Shown: positions 51,630 through 62,000, counted from the stretch's first letter. The stretch: DNA of 64,000 bases from Candidatus Limnocylindrales bacterium (GCA_035559535.1 DATMBG010000058.1:248001-312000); one strand, 5' to 3'. A program made the numbers and translations. Notes: generated from the sequence alone by a model not told the origin.

Positions 51630-52265
51630 GTGCTAACTTTAAATATTTCTGATTGGATTATCCAGGGTGTAGCCTTTTTAATGGCTCTTACCTTTCATGA
51701 GTGCGCCCACGCCTGGGCAGCTAAAAAATTAGGGGACTCTACGGCTGAAGCAGAAGGGAGATTAACCTTGAACCCGATTCCTCATATTGATCCGGTGGGA
51801 ACCGTTATTCTTCCTTTGCTGGCCATTATAACCCATTCACCTTTTTTTATCGGGTGGGCCAGACCGGTTCCCATTAATGCCCGTAATTTTCGGAATCCAA
51901 GGAGAGGCCTGGTATGGTCGGCGGCAGCAGGCCCCGGAATGAATCTGGCCCTGGCTATTCTCAGTGTACTGGGGCTTAAACTTTTCCTCTTTTTAGGACT
52001 TTATACCCAGGCCATTGGAACGCTTTTCGTTTCAATTATGCTCGTAAATGTGGGACTGGCCGTCTTTAATATGTTACCTATTCCACCCCTGGATGGGGGT
52101 ACGGTTCTTACGGGCCTTTTACCCAGGAAGCAGGCCTATGCTTTGAGTTCCCTGGAACCTTATGGATTTTTTATTATCTTAGGTCTTAGTTATTTTGGAC
52201 TCTTGAGGTTTGTTTTGTATTATCCAACAACGATCATTTTACGTTTTCTGGATAGTTTAATTTAA
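51630..52265 (+). CDS. Site-2 protease family (M50) membrane metalloprotease
   Basis: 211-residue multi-span membrane protein. The zinc site is HECAH in ALTFHECAHAWAAKKLGDST and the second metal motif is NMLPIPPLDGGTVLTGL with the Asp ligand. Four to five hydrophobic helices surround them; there is no PDZ domain, as in the short YwhC/YfhO-like branch. The substrate is unknown; M50 proteases cut transmembrane segments. The start is GTG with GAAGGAG six bases upstream. trpS follows after 40 bases, a pairing seen in other bacteria. Confidence 0.92.
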   Translation: MLTLNISDWIIQGVAFLMALTFHECAHAWAAKKLGDSTAEAEGRLTLNPIPHIDPVGTVILPLLAIITHSPFFIGWARPVPINARNFRNPRRGLVWSAAAGPGMNLALAILSVLGLKLFLFLGLYTQAIGTLFVSIMLVNVGLAVFNMLPIPPLDGGTVLTGLLPRKQAYALSSLEPYGFFIILGLSYFGLLRFVLYYPTTIILRFLDSLI

Positions 52266-52305
52266 ACGAACTGATCTCAAAGCTGCTGGGGAGGAGAACG
52301 GATCT

Positions 52306-53295
52306 ATGTCAAAGGGTAGAATTTTAAGTGGGATGCGACCGACCGGGAAATTGCATCTGGGAAATTTATTGGGAGCGCTGGAAAACTGGAAAGCCCTTCA
52401 GAGTGAAGGGTATGAATGTTTTTACTTTGTGGCGGATTGGCATGCACTGACCACAGACTATATGGATACCCGCCATATCCGATCTAATATTGTGGATATG
52501 GTTACGGATTGGTTGGCTTCTGGATTAGATCCTGAAAAGAGTGTTTTGTTCATTCAATCGCTGGTACCGGAGCATACCGAACTTCATTTGATGTTGTCTA
52601 TGATTACCCCGGTCTCCTGGTTAGAGCGGAATCCAACCTATAAGGAACAAATGCAAGAGCTCTCTAACAAGGATATCTCCACATACGGTTTTCTGGGATA
52701 TCCGGTCCTCCAGGCAGCAGACATTCTCATTTATAAGGCTAATTATGTCCCCGTAGGTATTGATCAGGCACCCCATGTGGAACTGACTCGGGAAATTGCC
52801 CGTCGATTTAATTATTTCTATGGGGAAGTCTTTCCCATCCCGGACCTTAAACTGACGGATTTTCCCAAAGTGTTGGGGACCGATGGTCGAAAAATGAGTA
52901 AGAGCTATCAGAACGCTATTTACCTGGCAGATTCTCCGGAAGAGGTACGTAAAAAAGTCAGTATTATGGTTACAGATCCCCAACGGGTTAGAAGAACCGA
53001 CCCTGGAAATCCAGAAGTCTGTCCGGTATTTTCTTTGCATAAGATATTTACATCTGTGGAAACCCAGAAAATCCTTGATAGGGATTGTCGAACGGCTCAA
53101 ATTGGGTGCGTGGATTGTAAAAAAATCCTGGCAGGAAATTTAATAACGACCCTTTCTCCGGTATACGAAAAACGTCAAACCCTTTCACAAAAACCTGATG
53201 TGGTTATGGATATTTTAACCAAAGGATCTGAAAAAGCACGTCAGATGGCGAGAAAAACCTTGGAGGAAGCCAAAGCTGCCATGAAGATGTTATAG
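52306..53295 (+). CDS. trpS: Tryptophanyl-tRNA synthetase
   Basis: 329-residue class Ic synthetase charging tRNA-Trp. SGMRPTGKLHLGNLLGALEN contains the HIGH-like motif (HLGN), DWHALTTDY and PVGIDQAPHVELTREIA are substrate loops, and DGRKMSKSYQNAI is the KMSKS motif. A short insert with Cys residues (RDCRTAQIGCVDCKK) near 265-275 could bind zinc or a cluster. GGAGGAGAA precedes the ATG. No T-box or other leader is seen. Confidence 0.97.
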   Translation: MSKGRILSGMRPTGKLHLGNLLGALENWKALQSEGYECFYFVADWHALTTDYMDTRHIRSNIVDMVTDWLASGLDPEKSVLFIQSLVPEHTELHLMLSMITPVSWLERNPTYKEQMQELSNKDISTYGFLGYPVLQAADILIYKANYVPVGIDQAPHVELTREIARRFNYFYGEVFPIPDLKLTDFPKVLGTDGRKMSKSYQNAIYLADSPEEVRKKVSIMVTDPQRVRRTDPGNPEVCPVFSLHKIFTSVETQKILDRDCRTAQIGCVDCKKILAGNLITTLSPVYEKRQTLSQKPDVVMDILTKGSEKARQMARKTLEEAKAAMKML

Positions 53296-53372
53296 AGGAG
53301 TTGAGGGTTAAGGCGTAAATATGTATTTATAAGATGAGGGGATAAAGATTTATTTAGTAGTATGATAACATT

Positions 53373-53420
53373 TAGCTACCTTATTCGTCTATCTTTATAA
53401 ATATAAATAGGTAGCTAGGT
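53373..53420 (+). promoter_or_regulatory. Hairpin leader before prkA
   Basis: TAGCTACCTTATT (about 53373-53385) pairs with AAATAGGTAGCTA (about 53405-53418). A T-rich run follows some 15 bases later, and the upstream ATTTATAAGAT / ATCTTTATAAAT words are also complementary. It could be the trpS terminator or an attenuating leader of the prkA operon. Confidence 0.4.
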
Positions 53421-53467
53421 GTTCCCTGGTCTTTTTTTAACTTACTTTTTTAAGAGGTGATTTTATC

Positions 53468-55528
53468 ATGGTGGATAGCATAATATCCCTAATCAGAGAG
53501 AAACAGGATCTGCGTCGGTTTAAGGAGCAGAATTGGGAGGGAAGTTATGCAGAGTATTTAGAGATTGTGCGGCGAAATCCAAAAGTGGCCAGATCTGCGT
53601 TCCAGAGGATTTACGACATGATCCTTTCTTATGGGGTTGAGGAGTACACGGAACATAAAGAGAAGCTGATACGATATAAATTCTTCAGTGATCCTCAGTT
53701 TGCTGGAGAAGACGCCATTTATGGCCTCGATCGCACCCTCATGAAGTTAGTCAACGTCTTTAAATCCGCTTCTCGGAGATATGGTACAGAAAAACGGGTT
53801 ATTCTCCTTCATGGTCCTGTGGGAAGTTCAAAAAGCACCATTGCCCGTCTTTTAAAACGGGGTCTGGAGGAGTACTCTAAGACCGATGAGGGTGCTTTGT
53901 ATTCTTTTGGTTGGAAGCAGACGGAGAAAACCGGGTTAGAGACCTCGGATGGTAAGCCTTCTGTTGTTAAATGTCCCATGCATGAGGAGCCGCTCCATTT
54001 AATACCCCCGAACTTCCGATCCATTGTCTTGGAGGAGATTAATCGAACCCTTCCGGAAGAGGAGAAGATCGTCATAGAGGGTAATTTATGTCCTTTTTGT
54101 AGATATATGTATAAGGAGTCCTTGAAGAAATACGGTGGAGACTGGACGCGGGTCATGGAGGATGTGGTGGTTTATCGTCTTATCCTTTCAGAGGAGGATC
54201 GCATTGGAATCGGGACTTTCCAGCCCAAGGATGAAAAAAATCAAGACTCTACAGAACTCACCGGGGATATTAACTATCGTAAAATCGCCGAGTATGGTTC
54301 TGATTCAGACCCTCGGGCCTTTAATTTTGATGGGGAATTTAACATTGCCAACCGGGGAATCGTTGAGTTCATTGAAGTCCTTAAATTGGATGTGGCTTTT
54401 CTATACGATCTGCTAGGAGCTTCTCAAGAACATAAAATTAAACCGAAAAAGTTTGCCCAAACGGATATCGATGAGGTAATCATCGGTCACACCAACGAAC
54501 CGGAGTATAAAAAACTTCAAAATAACGAATTTATGGAGGCCTTGAGGGATCGGACGGTTAAAATCGACGTTCCTTATATTACCAAGTTGAGTGATGAGAT
54601 TAAAATCTATGAGAAATATTACAATCCCTCAAAGATTAAAGGGAAACATATTGCCCCTCATACCATCGAGATGGCCGCTATGTGGGCAGTACTGACCAGA
54701 TTGGAAGAGCCTAAAAAAGCCCAGTTGAGCCTCATGCAAAAACTGAAGCTTTACAATGGAAAAACTCTTCCCGGCTTTACTGAAGATAACATTAAAGAGC
54801 TGCAAAAAGAAGCTCCCCGGGAAGGTATGGAGGGGATCTCTCCCCGGTACATTCAGGATAAAATTTCCAATGCGCTGGTCAGCGATGAAGGAGCCGGTTG
54901 TGTGAATCCCTTTATGGTCATGAACGAACTGGAAAATGGACTGGAACATCATGCACTCATTACGAGCCCGGAACTCCGGAAACGATATAAAGAACTGCTG
55001 GCTCTGGTAAGAGAGGAGTATGAAGACATCACGAAAAATGAAGTCCAGCGGGCCATCTCAGCCGACGAAGAAGCACTCACCAGACTTTGTGCCAACTATA
55101 TCGATAACATCAAGGCGTATACCCAACGGGAAAAGGTTAAGAATAAATATACCGGTCAGTACGAGCCTCCCGATGAACGGCTCATGCGCTCCATTGAGGA
55201 GAAGATTGATATTCCGGAAAGCCGTAAGGATGATTTCCGGCGGGAGATCATGAATTATATTGGAGCTCTGGCTGTGGATGGAAAAAAATTTGATTATAAA
55301 ACCAATGAGCGCCTGCAAAAAGCTCTGGAACTTAAGCTCTTTGAAGATCAAAAGGATTCCATCAAACTGACCAGCCTGGTCTCCAGTGTCGTCGATAAGG
55401 AAACCCAAGAAAAAATCGATGTGGTTAAAAATCGACTGATCAAAAATTACGGCTACTGTGAGATCTGTGCTACCGATGTTCTGAACTACGTGGCCAGTAT
55501 TTTTGCCCGGGGCGATACCAAGCGATGA
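53468..55528 (+). CDS. prkA: PrkA/YeaG serine protein kinase with AAA domain
   Basis: 686-residue cytosolic protein, full family length. The N-terminal AAA module carries Walker [21 protein letters not shown] (about residue 115) and [16 protein letters not shown] with arginine-finger region following; the C-terminal part (about 430-680) is the PrkA kinase-like domain with [15 protein letters not shown] Cys pair CPFC in [14 protein letters not shown] is noted. PrkA/YeaG is induced by nitrogen, carbon and sporulation stress. It leads the operon prkA-yeaH-spoVR, the standard trio. AGAGGTGA precedes the ATG. Confidence 0.96.
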   Translation: MVDSIISLIREKQDLRRFKEQNWEGSYAEYLEIVRRNPKVARSAFQRIYDMILSYGVEEYTEHKEKLIRYKFFSDPQFAGEDAIYGLDRTLMKLVNVFKSASRRYGTEKRVILLHGPVGSSKSTIARLLKRGLEEYSKTDEGALYSFGWKQTEKTGLETSDGKPSVVKCPMHEEPLHLIPPNFRSIVLEEINRTLPEEEKIVIEGNLCPFCRYMYKESLKKYGGDWTRVMEDVVVYRLILSEEDRIGIGTFQPKDEKNQDSTELTGDINYRKIAEYGSDSDPRAFNFDGEFNIANRGIVEFIEVLKLDVAFLYDLLGASQEHKIKPKKFAQTDIDEVIIGHTNEPEYKKLQNNEFMEALRDRTVKIDVPYITKLSDEIKIYEKYYNPSKIKGKHIAPHTIEMAAMWAVLTRLEEPKKAQLSLMQKLKLYNGKTLPGFTEDNIKELQKEAPREGMEGISPRYIQDKISNALVSDEGAGCVNPFMVMNELENGLEHHALITSPELRKRYKELLALVREEYEDITKNEVQRAISADEEALTRLCANYIDNIKAYTQREKVKNKYTGQYEPPDERLMRSIEEKIDIPESRKDDFRREIMNYIGALAVDGKKFDYKTNERLQKALELKLFEDQKDSIKLTSLVSSVVDKETQEKIDVVKNRLIKNYGYCEICATDVLNYVASIFARGDTKR

Positions 55529-55535
55529 GATAAAC

Positions 55536-55628
55536 CCAGAGGATCCAAAGTGCTTTATGTTTTAAGGGTTCTGAAGGGTCCAGTCCTTAGGCCCTTCAGG
55601 CCCTTAAAAACTTTAGGCCCTTAAAAGA
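55536..55628. repeat. Inverted word array (TTAAGGGTTCTGAAGGG / CCCTTCAGGCCCTTAA)
   Basis: The 121-base gap between prkA and yeaH consists of TTTTAAGGGTTCTGAAGGGT followed by CCTTCAGGCCCTTAAAA and AGGCCCTTAAAAG copies. Confidence 0.6.
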
Positions 55629-55649
55629 TCCTTCAGTCTGTTTTAAGTT

Positions 55650-56750
55650 ATGTCTAGCAAAATTGAAAGAGACCACGCACGATTTAATCAGATTATTCGA
55701 GGTAAGATCAAGAAGGAACTACGCCGATATATGACGCGTGGAGAACTGATCGGGAAGAAGGGAAAAGATCTGGTTAGTATTCCGATTCCTCAAGTGGAGA
55801 TTCCCCATTTTGAATTTGAAACCCGAAAACTCGGGGGGGTAGGTCAAGGAGAGGGTGAGCCTGGAACCCCTATTGGTCGAGGAGATGCCGAACCCGGGCA
55901 AGGTGCCGGAGAAACTCCCGGGGATCACATTCTGGAAGTTGATCTTTCCCTGGAGGAATTGGCTAAAATCTTGGGTGAAGAGCTGGAACTGCCCCGGATA
56001 GAGCCCCGAGGTAAGAAGAACATTGTTAACGAAAAAGAAAGATATACCGGCATCCGTCAGGTTGGACCTGAAAGTCTTCGTCACTTCAAAAGAACCTATA
56101 AGGCGGCTCTCAGACGTCAACTGGCCACAGGAACGTATGATCCCAATCACCCCCTTGTGATTCCCATTCAAGAAGATAAACGCTACCGTTCCTGGAAATT
56201 GACCAAGGAACCAGAAAGCAATGCCATTATTTTTTATATTATGGATGTATCGGGTTCTATGGGTGATGAACAGAAGGAAATTGTTCGTATAGAATCCTTC
56301 TGGATCGATACCTGGTTACGTTCTCAGTATAAAGGGATTGAATCCCGTTACATTATCCATGATGCGGTAGCCAGAGAAGTCGATAGCCACACCTTTTATC
56401 ATACCCGGGAAAGTGGAGGAACCATCATCTCCTCTGCCTATGAGTTATGTAACCGACTCATCGAGGCACATTATAATCCCTCCGAATGGAATATATATAT
56501 TTTCCATTTTTCCGATGGGGATAACTGGTATGGGGATACCGATAAGTGTCTTTCGATTCTTGAAAATCACCTGCTCCCCAAAGTTAATCTCTTCTGTTAC
56601 GGACAGGTCCGAAGTTTTTATGGAAGCGGTCAATTTAAAGGTGAGATCGATGAGTACTTTGGAGATACGGAGAATGTAGTAACTTCGGAAATTAACAGTA
56701 AGGAAGGGATTTACGATTCCATTAAGGAATTTCTCGGAAAAGGGAAATAG
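55650..56750 (+). CDS. yeaH: DUF444 protein YeaH/YhbH (vWA-like)
   Basis: 366-residue protein of the DUF444 family. Residues about 45-110 are a Gly/Pro-rich low-complexity stretch ([20 protein letters not shown]). The C-terminal von Willebrand A-like domain has the MIDAS motif [15 protein letters not shown] (about residue 197) and [28 protein letters not shown]. It is always found between prkA and spoVR and acts with the PrkA kinase in stress survival; in B. subtilis YhbH is a sporulation protein. Exact activity unknown. Confidence 0.93.
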   Translation: MSSKIERDHARFNQIIRGKIKKELRRYMTRGELIGKKGKDLVSIPIPQVEIPHFEFETRKLGGVGQGEGEPGTPIGRGDAEPGQGAGETPGDHILEVDLSLEELAKILGEELELPRIEPRGKKNIVNEKERYTGIRQVGPESLRHFKRTYKAALRRQLATGTYDPNHPLVIPIQEDKRYRSWKLTKEPESNAIIFYIMDVSGSMGDEQKEIVRIESFWIDTWLRSQYKGIESRYIIHDAVAREVDSHTFYHTRESGGTIISSAYELCNRLIEAHYNPSEWNIYIFHFSDGDNWYGDTDKCLSILENHLLPKVNLFCYGQVRSFYGSGQFKGEIDEYFGDTENVVTSEINSKEGIYDSIKEFLGKGK

Positions 56751-56835
56751 AAGCGACACAGAGACACGGTGACAGGGGGAGGCGGCCTTTTTCCCCTCAT
56801 CGTTGTATCTCCGTGTTGCTCTCTCTTAGCAGTAC
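56751..56835. repeat. Inverted word array (ACACAGAGACACGGTGAC / GTATCTCCGTGTTGC)
   Basis: Words of the ACACGGAGA type on the left and their complements on the right fill the gap between yeaH and spoVR and end just before the spoVR ATG. Confidence 0.6.
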
Positions 56836-56842
56836 CGGTTTT

Positions 56843-58327
56843 ATGAGTCTTACCCCTGAGTTAGAAGCTATCCGTAAAGAGGTCGAGGGCTACGCCCGGG
56901 AGTACGGTTTGGATTTCTTTGAGGTAATCTTTGAGATCCTGGATTTTGACAAGCTCAATGAAGTAGCCAGTTATATGGGCTTTCCAACCCGATATCCCCA
57001 CTGGCGGTTCGGTATGGAGTATGAACAACTCCAGAAAAGCTATACCTATGGCCTTCAGAAGATCTACGAAATGGTCATTAACAATGATCCTTCCTATGCC
57101 TATTTGCTCAAGTGCAATAACGATGTGGATCAAAAACTGGTTATGGCCCACGTATACGGTCATGTAGACTTTTTTAAAAATAATATCTGGTTTTCACAAA
57201 CCAATCGAAAAATGATGGATGGCATGGCCAATCATGGAGCCCGAATTCGTCGCTATATTGATAAGTATGGGGAGGAAAAAGTCGAGCGTTTCCTGGATTG
57301 CTGCCTGTCTCTGGAGAATTTGATAGATCCCCATTCCCCCTTTATTAAACGCCAGGATGAAAAGCCCCGGTTTAATTTTCAAGAAGAAGAAGAGGAGAAG
57401 ACCGTCAAAAAACTCAAAGTTGAAAGACCTTACATGGATAGCTACATCAATCCGTCAGATTTTTTGGAAAGTCAGAAAAAGAAGTTAGAACAGGAAGCCG
57501 AAAAAAAACAAAAATTCCCGGAGAATCCCGAGCGGGATGTTCTCTTGTTCCTCATTAACCATGCCCCTCTGGAAAACTGGCAACTTGACATTTTGTCCAT
57601 TATTCGAGATGAAGCCTATTATTTCGCTCCCCAAGCCCAGACAAAGATAATGAACGAAGGATGGGCCTCCTACTGGCATTCTAAAATTATGACCCAGAAA
57701 TGCCTGAAGGATTCTGAAGTGATTGATTATGCCGATCATCACTCTGGAACCCTCAGTACCCGACCTGGGCGGATTAATCCTTATAAGCTCGGTATAGAAT
57801 TGTTTCGGGATATCGAAGATCGGTGGAATAAGGGAAAATTCGGTAAGGAATATGAGGAATGTGATGATCTGGAGAAAAAGAAAAATTGGGATAAAAAGTT
57901 GGGTCTGGGGCTGCAAAAAATCTTCGAGGTTCGGAAAATTTATAACGATGTGATGTTTATCGATGCCTTTTTAACGGAGGAGTTTTGCCGGGAACAGAAA
58001 CTTTTTACTTATAGATATAATGAACAGACCCAGATGTATGAAATTGCCGATCGAGATTTCAAAAAAATAAAGGCTTCCTTACTCTTCAGTCTGACCAATT
58101 TCGGTCAGCCTTTTATTTATATTACCGATGCCAATTATGGGAATCGAGGTGAACTTTACCTCCAACATCGCTACGAAGGGGTTGAACTTCGGATTGACTA
58201 TGCCAAGGATACCCTTCAAAACCTTTATACCCTGTGGAAACGCCCCGTTCATCTGGAGACTGTGGTCAATGACAAAGGAATTCTCTTTACGTTTGATGGG
58301 AAAAGTCATGAGGAGAGACGAATTTAA
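56843..58327 (+). CDS. spoVR: SpoVR family protein
   Basis: 494 residues from the ATG at 56843; a GTG at 56813 lies within a repeat. Conserved regions: LDFFEVIFEILDFDKLNEVA, GFPTRYPHWRFGMEYEQL, NDVDQKLVMAHVYGHVDFFK, INHAPLENWQLDILSIIRDE, NEGWASYWHSKIM and the C-terminal YANYGNRGEL/LYLQHRYEGVELR region. SpoVR was named for spore cortex formation in Bacillus but is widespread in non-spore-formers as YcgB, linked to PrkA-YeaH. Biochemical role unsolved. Immediately followed by a sensor kinase gene. Confidence 0.95.
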   Translation: MSLTPELEAIRKEVEGYAREYGLDFFEVIFEILDFDKLNEVASYMGFPTRYPHWRFGMEYEQLQKSYTYGLQKIYEMVINNDPSYAYLLKCNNDVDQKLVMAHVYGHVDFFKNNIWFSQTNRKMMDGMANHGARIRRYIDKYGEEKVERFLDCCLSLENLIDPHSPFIKRQDEKPRFNFQEEEEEKTVKKLKVERPYMDSYINPSDFLESQKKKLEQEAEKKQKFPENPERDVLLFLINHAPLENWQLDILSIIRDEAYYFAPQAQTKIMNEGWASYWHSKIMTQKCLKDSEVIDYADHHSGTLSTRPGRINPYKLGIELFRDIEDRWNKGKFGKEYEECDDLEKKKNWDKKLGLGLQKIFEVRKIYNDVMFIDAFLTEEFCREQKLFTYRYNEQTQMYEIADRDFKKIKASLLFSLTNFGQPFIYITDANYGNRGELYLQHRYEGVELRIDYAKDTLQNLYTLWKRPVHLETVVNDKGILFTFDGKSHEERRI

Positions 58328-58359
58328 TTAACGGGGAATCAATGAATGGGGAGTGGGGA

Positions 58360-60063
58360 ATGAGAAAGACAAAACTTCAAACTCTCATCTGGATTGCAAC
58401 GGCCTGTATAGCCTTATTCCTTTCAACCGGTGCGTATATTGCGTATCGTAGCATGGAAGGAGAAATTGCGAATCAATTTAATAAACAACAGGAGATGCTG
58501 GCCAAGCAGGCGGCTTCCGGAATCGAAGCCCATTTTCAAGAAATTCTCTTTACCCTAAAATTGGGGACTTCCTTGGAAAATGAAGGAATGGGGGTTAATT
58601 CGATTAACCTCAAAACCCTCTATGATCGACTCAACGGAAAAGTGATTAGCCTGGTTCGGGTAGATGAGTCCGGAATCCCAAAGCAAGCCTATCCTGAGGA
58701 AATCCTTGAACAGGTTAAAAACCGAAATTACCACGGAGTAGATTATTTTCGGGTCTGCTGGATTACCGGCCAACCCTACATATCTAAATGGTTAACAGAT
58801 AAAACCCAGCCAAGGAAGATCATCGTAGCCGTTCCGGTTTTTAATCGGGAAGTACGGGATGGTCTTTCGGCTTTCAAAGGGATTCTCCTGGCCGATGTAG
58901 ATCCCAATATTATTATCGATACCTATATTAAACCCATAAAATCCGGTAAGTCGGGATTTGCCTGGCTCATCGATAGTAATGGAACTCTTTTATATCATCC
59001 CTTTCATCCGGATAGTAAGGATTCGGCAGATCATTCTTATAGTGAGAACGAGGATAGTTGTAGGGAATGTCATCAGTCCTTTGACCTTGAGACCAAGATG
59101 GTGACCGGGGAAGCCGGTCACACCCGGCTAAAGACTCATACCGGTCAGGAATATTTAATTGCCTATTCCCCGGTTCATATCGATGGGGCGATGTGGGCTG
59201 CTATCGGGGTCAATGTTCCTTACTCGGATGTAACCAATTCGGTTCGAAGAAGCTTCATCTGTATTTTCATCCTGGTCATTATGACCGTAGCCATTATTAT
59301 CATCGGAGCCGCAGCCATCATCCGGCTTAACAATAAACGAATCAAGGCCGAGGAAGTCCTTGCATCGGAAAGATTGGTTACCATTGGAAAAATGGCGGCT
59401 CAAGTGGCCCATGAGATTCGTAACCCCCTCAGTTCTATTAGCTTAAACGCCGAACTCCTGGAAGAGGAAATTAATAGTTATGAAGGGGTATCGACGGAAG
59501 AGGCCAGATCGCTTTTAACGGCAATTATGTCTGAAGTCGATCGATTAGCCTCTATTACAGAGGATTATCTCAAATTTGCCCGGTTACCCAGGCCGGTCTG
59601 GGAAAAGGAAAATATCAACCATATTCTCCTGGACTTACTCAACTTTTCCAAGGAAGAAATTGCAAAACATGGGATTCAGGTTATGACCCAATTTGATCCT
59701 TCGATTCCGGAGATCAAGTTAGATGAAAAACAACTGCGGGAGGCTTTTCTGAATATTTTGAAGAATGCCTTCGAAGCCATGCCCCAGGGCGGTGAGCTTC
59801 AGATTACCACAGCCAGGACGGGTGAGCAAATCGAAGTGATCATCTCGGATACCGGAATCGGCATAGAGGAAAAAAATCTGGAGAAGATCTTTACTCCCTT
59901 TTTCACAACCAAAGAGGACGGTACCGGACTTGGCCTGGCTTTAACTCAGCAAATTATCCACGAACACGGAGGTACTATCCAGTGTAGAAGTCAGGTGGGC
60001 AAAGGAACAACTTTTGTCCTACAATTTCCTGTGGTGGGTCAACGCGTGAAAATGGATAAGTAA
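58360..60063 (+). CDS. Cache-domain sensor histidine kinase with a periplasmic CxxCH motif
   Basis: 567 residues from ATG 58360 (GGGGAG upstream; ATG 58342 would add six). Order: membrane helix (about 5-30), periplasmic double-Cache domain (about 35-295), second membrane helix (about 300-325), dimerisation/phosphoacceptor helix with His in AAQVAHEIRNPLSSISLNAE, and a HATPase domain (NILKNAFEAMP, SDTGIGIEE, GTGLGLALT). Inside the sensor domain SCRECH at nucleotides 59059-59073 is a CxxCH c-type haem-binding motif, rare in Cache domains and suggestive of redox, oxygen or NO sensing. It follows spoVR by 32 bases and precedes its likely partner NtrC regulator by 197 bases. Confidence 0.93.
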   Translation: MRKTKLQTLIWIATACIALFLSTGAYIAYRSMEGEIANQFNKQQEMLAKQAASGIEAHFQEILFTLKLGTSLENEGMGVNSINLKTLYDRLNGKVISLVRVDESGIPKQAYPEEILEQVKNRNYHGVDYFRVCWITGQPYISKWLTDKTQPRKIIVAVPVFNREVRDGLSAFKGILLADVDPNIIIDTYIKPIKSGKSGFAWLIDSNGTLLYHPFHPDSKDSADHSYSENEDSCRECHQSFDLETKMVTGEAGHTRLKTHTGQEYLIAYSPVHIDGAMWAAIGVNVPYSDVTNSVRRSFICIFILVIMTVAIIIIGAAAIIRLNNKRIKAEEVLASERLVTIGKMAAQVAHEIRNPLSSISLNAELLEEEINSYEGVSTEEARSLLTAIMSEVDRLASITEDYLKFARLPRPVWEKENINHILLDLLNFSKEEIAKHGIQVMTQFDPSIPEIKLDEKQLREAFLNILKNAFEAMPQGGELQITTARTGEQIEVIISDTGIGIEEKNLEKIFTPFFTTKEDGTGLGLALTQQIIHEHGGTIQCRSQVGKGTTFVLQFPVVGQRVKMDK

Positions 60064-60083
60064 CTAGAATGGATTTTTGTAAC

Positions 60084-60147
60084 CCTACCTCACCCCCCTT
60101 CCCCCTTTCCTGAAGCTTCAGGAAAGGGGGAAGGGGGGTGAGGTAGG
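60084..60147. repeat. Perfect 64-bp palindrome between sensor and regulator genes
   Basis: The 32 bases 60084-60115 (CCTACCTCACCCCCCTTCCC onward) are matched exactly by their complement at 60116-60147 with no spacer; the centre is AAGCTT. Belongs by composition to the GC-rich repeat family of the window. In RNA it forms a very stable hairpin that could restrict read-through from the kinase gene to the regulator gene. Confidence 0.9.
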
Positions 60148-60260
60148 AAGATCTCTTACGCCTTATTCTTCTTTATTTGAAATTTTGGGAAAGGGGTTAG
60201 AAAGAAGGAATTGATTTTTACTTTATCTTTTTTATTCTTTGTTTTTATTCTTTGTTAATT

Positions 60261-61739
60261 ATGGATACCAGCTCAGAATCTACTATTCTTATCGTAGATG
60301 ATCATAAGGAAACTCAAGAATCCCTCATAAAGATTCTTCAAAAAGAGGGTTACACCGTACTTGCTGCGGAAAGCGGTGAAATGGCTTTGGATATTATCCG
60401 AAAACGCCCGGTCCACGTCGTCGTGACCGATTTAAGGATGCCCGGGATGAGTGGAATCGATCTACTCCGGGCCTGTAAGGCCATAGCCCCTGAAATAGAG
60501 ATTGTTTTGATTTCAGGTTATGGGACTATAGAGACGGCTGTAGAGGCTATGAAAGAAGGGGCCTATGATTTTGTGGCTAAGCCTTTCAAAAAGATCATGC
60601 TGACCAAAACCATCAAGAAGGCTCTTGAAAAACAGTCATTAGCGGCTGAAAATCGTTATCTTAAAGAGCAGATCAAAGACTTGAAGAGTTTGGGTTCAAG
60701 AAAACAAGTTATTGGTACCAGTCTGGCCATGCGTCGGGTTCTGGAGATTGTTTCCCAAGTGGCCTCCAGTTCAGCAACGGTACTCATCCAGGGTGAGAGT
60801 GGGACAGGTAAAGAAGTTATTGCCAATGCCCTTCACTATTACAGTTCTCGAGCCGATAAACCCTTTGTGAAGGTAAGCTGTGCCGCCTTACCTGAAACTC
60901 TATTAGAAGCCGAGCTCTTCGGACACGAGCGGGGTGCCTTTACAGGAGCAATAGCCCGTAGGGAAGGAAGATTCGAAGTCGCCAATGGAGGAACCCTATT
61001 CCTGGATGAAATTGGCGAGATGAGTATGGCGACCCAGGTTAAACTCCTTCGGGTTCTCCAGGAAGGTGAGTTTGAAAGGCTTGGCTCTTCCAAGACTATC
61101 AAAGTAGATGTCCGTCTTGTTGCGGCGACGAATGTGGATTTGCTGGAAGCTATCAAACAGAAAAAGTTTCGAGAGGATCTCTATTACCGGTTAAATGTAA
61201 TTACGCTTACCCTTCCTCCTCTTCGGGACCGAAAAGAAGATATTCCCTTACTGGCCGAGCATTTCTTAAATATCTATCGGGAGAAAAATCATAAATCTAT
61301 CAAAGGAATCTCCAAAGAAGCCATGGATATTCTGTTAGCCTATTCCTGGCCTGGGAATGTTCGCGAGCTGGAGAATACCATAGAACGTGCCGTGGTTCTG
61401 GCAAGAACTGATCTAATCACCCTGGAGGAGCTCCCTGAAAATCTTAAACGGTCTGTCGTCTCCCTGGGGGCCGATCCCATTACTCCGGAAGAACTCTCTG
61501 AAACCCTTAAAGGAGAAAACTTGAACAAGAATTATTTGATCGTTCCTCTGGGAACTCCCTTGGAAGAGATAGAACTTCAGGTAATTCATGAAACTCTGCG
61601 GCGGGTCAAGGGGGATAAGAACCTGGCGGCCAAACTTTTAGGAATTGCCTCCAGAACCATTTATCGAAAGTTAGGTGAGTTGGAAAAGATGGACTCGCCT
61701 TCGGAGCATAAAGAAGAGATCATCCTGGATCAGACCTGA
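60261..61739 (+). CDS. NtrC-family sigma-54-dependent response regulator
   Basis: 492-residue transcription activator. The receiver domain (1-120) has [13 protein letters not shown] and the phospho-acceptor Asp in [13 protein letters not shown]. The AAA domain (about 145-385) has Walker [10 protein letters not shown], the sigma-54 contact GAFTGA in [14 protein letters not shown], Walker [11 protein letters not shown] and [10 protein letters not shown]. The C-terminal helix-turn-helix is Fis-like ([18 protein letters not shown]). ATG 60261 is preferred over TTG 60252. The gene is downstream of its likely sensor kinase; a predicted sigma-54 promoter with an inverted-repeat enhancer lies just after it. 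Confidence 0.95.
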   Translation: MDTSSESTILIVDDHKETQESLIKILQKEGYTVLAAESGEMALDIIRKRPVHVVVTDLRMPGMSGIDLLRACKAIAPEIEIVLISGYGTIETAVEAMKEGAYDFVAKPFKKIMLTKTIKKALEKQSLAAENRYLKEQIKDLKSLGSRKQVIGTSLAMRRVLEIVSQVASSSATVLIQGESGTGKEVIANALHYYSSRADKPFVKVSCAALPETLLEAELFGHERGAFTGAIARREGRFEVANGGTLFLDEIGEMSMATQVKLLRVLQEGEFERLGSSKTIKVDVRLVAATNVDLLEAIKQKKFREDLYYRLNVITLTLPPLRDRKEDIPLLAEHFLNIYREKNHKSIKGISKEAMDILLAYSWPGNVRELENTIERAVVLARTDLITLEELPENLKRSVVSLGADPITPEELSETLKGENLNKNYLIVPLGTPLEEIELQVIHETLRRVKGDKNLAAKLLGIASRTIYRKLGELEKMDSPSEHKEEIILDQT

Positions 61740-61855
61740 AACTCAAGATCCTTTAGATCGCTAGACAATATAAAGGGAAGGTAACTCTTTAAGCTTTCTC
61801 AGGCAATGGGGATCCCCACCCTAACCCTCCCTATGGACAGGGTGGTCAATTCGTT

Positions 61856-61886
61856 ACCTGACTTTTGACAAAGTGTCAAGTCAGGT
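61856..61886. promoter_or_regulatory. Inverted repeat, likely upstream activating site
   Basis: ACCTGACTTTTGACA (61856-61870) and TGTCAAGTCAGGT (61874-61886) are complementary over 13 bp with a two-base bulge. It lies about 130 bases upstream of the predicted sigma-54 promoter, the distance typical of NtrC enhancers. A second hairpin, GCTTAAGAG / CTCTTAAGC (61956-61984), lies between them. Confidence 0.55.
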
Positions 61887-62000
61887 CGGAGAAGATGGAA
61901 AAAAAGCAAGATTGTAAAAAGACTTTAGAATCAGAAAAGACCGCATTTCATCCAGGCTTAAGAGGTTTTTCTCCTCTCTTAAGCGGGTAAGTTCAAGGAA

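Noticed and set aside
52266-52305. T-box or tryptophan leader before trpS
   Set aside because: Only 40 bases separate the M50 gene from trpS; there is no room for a T-box and no leader peptide.
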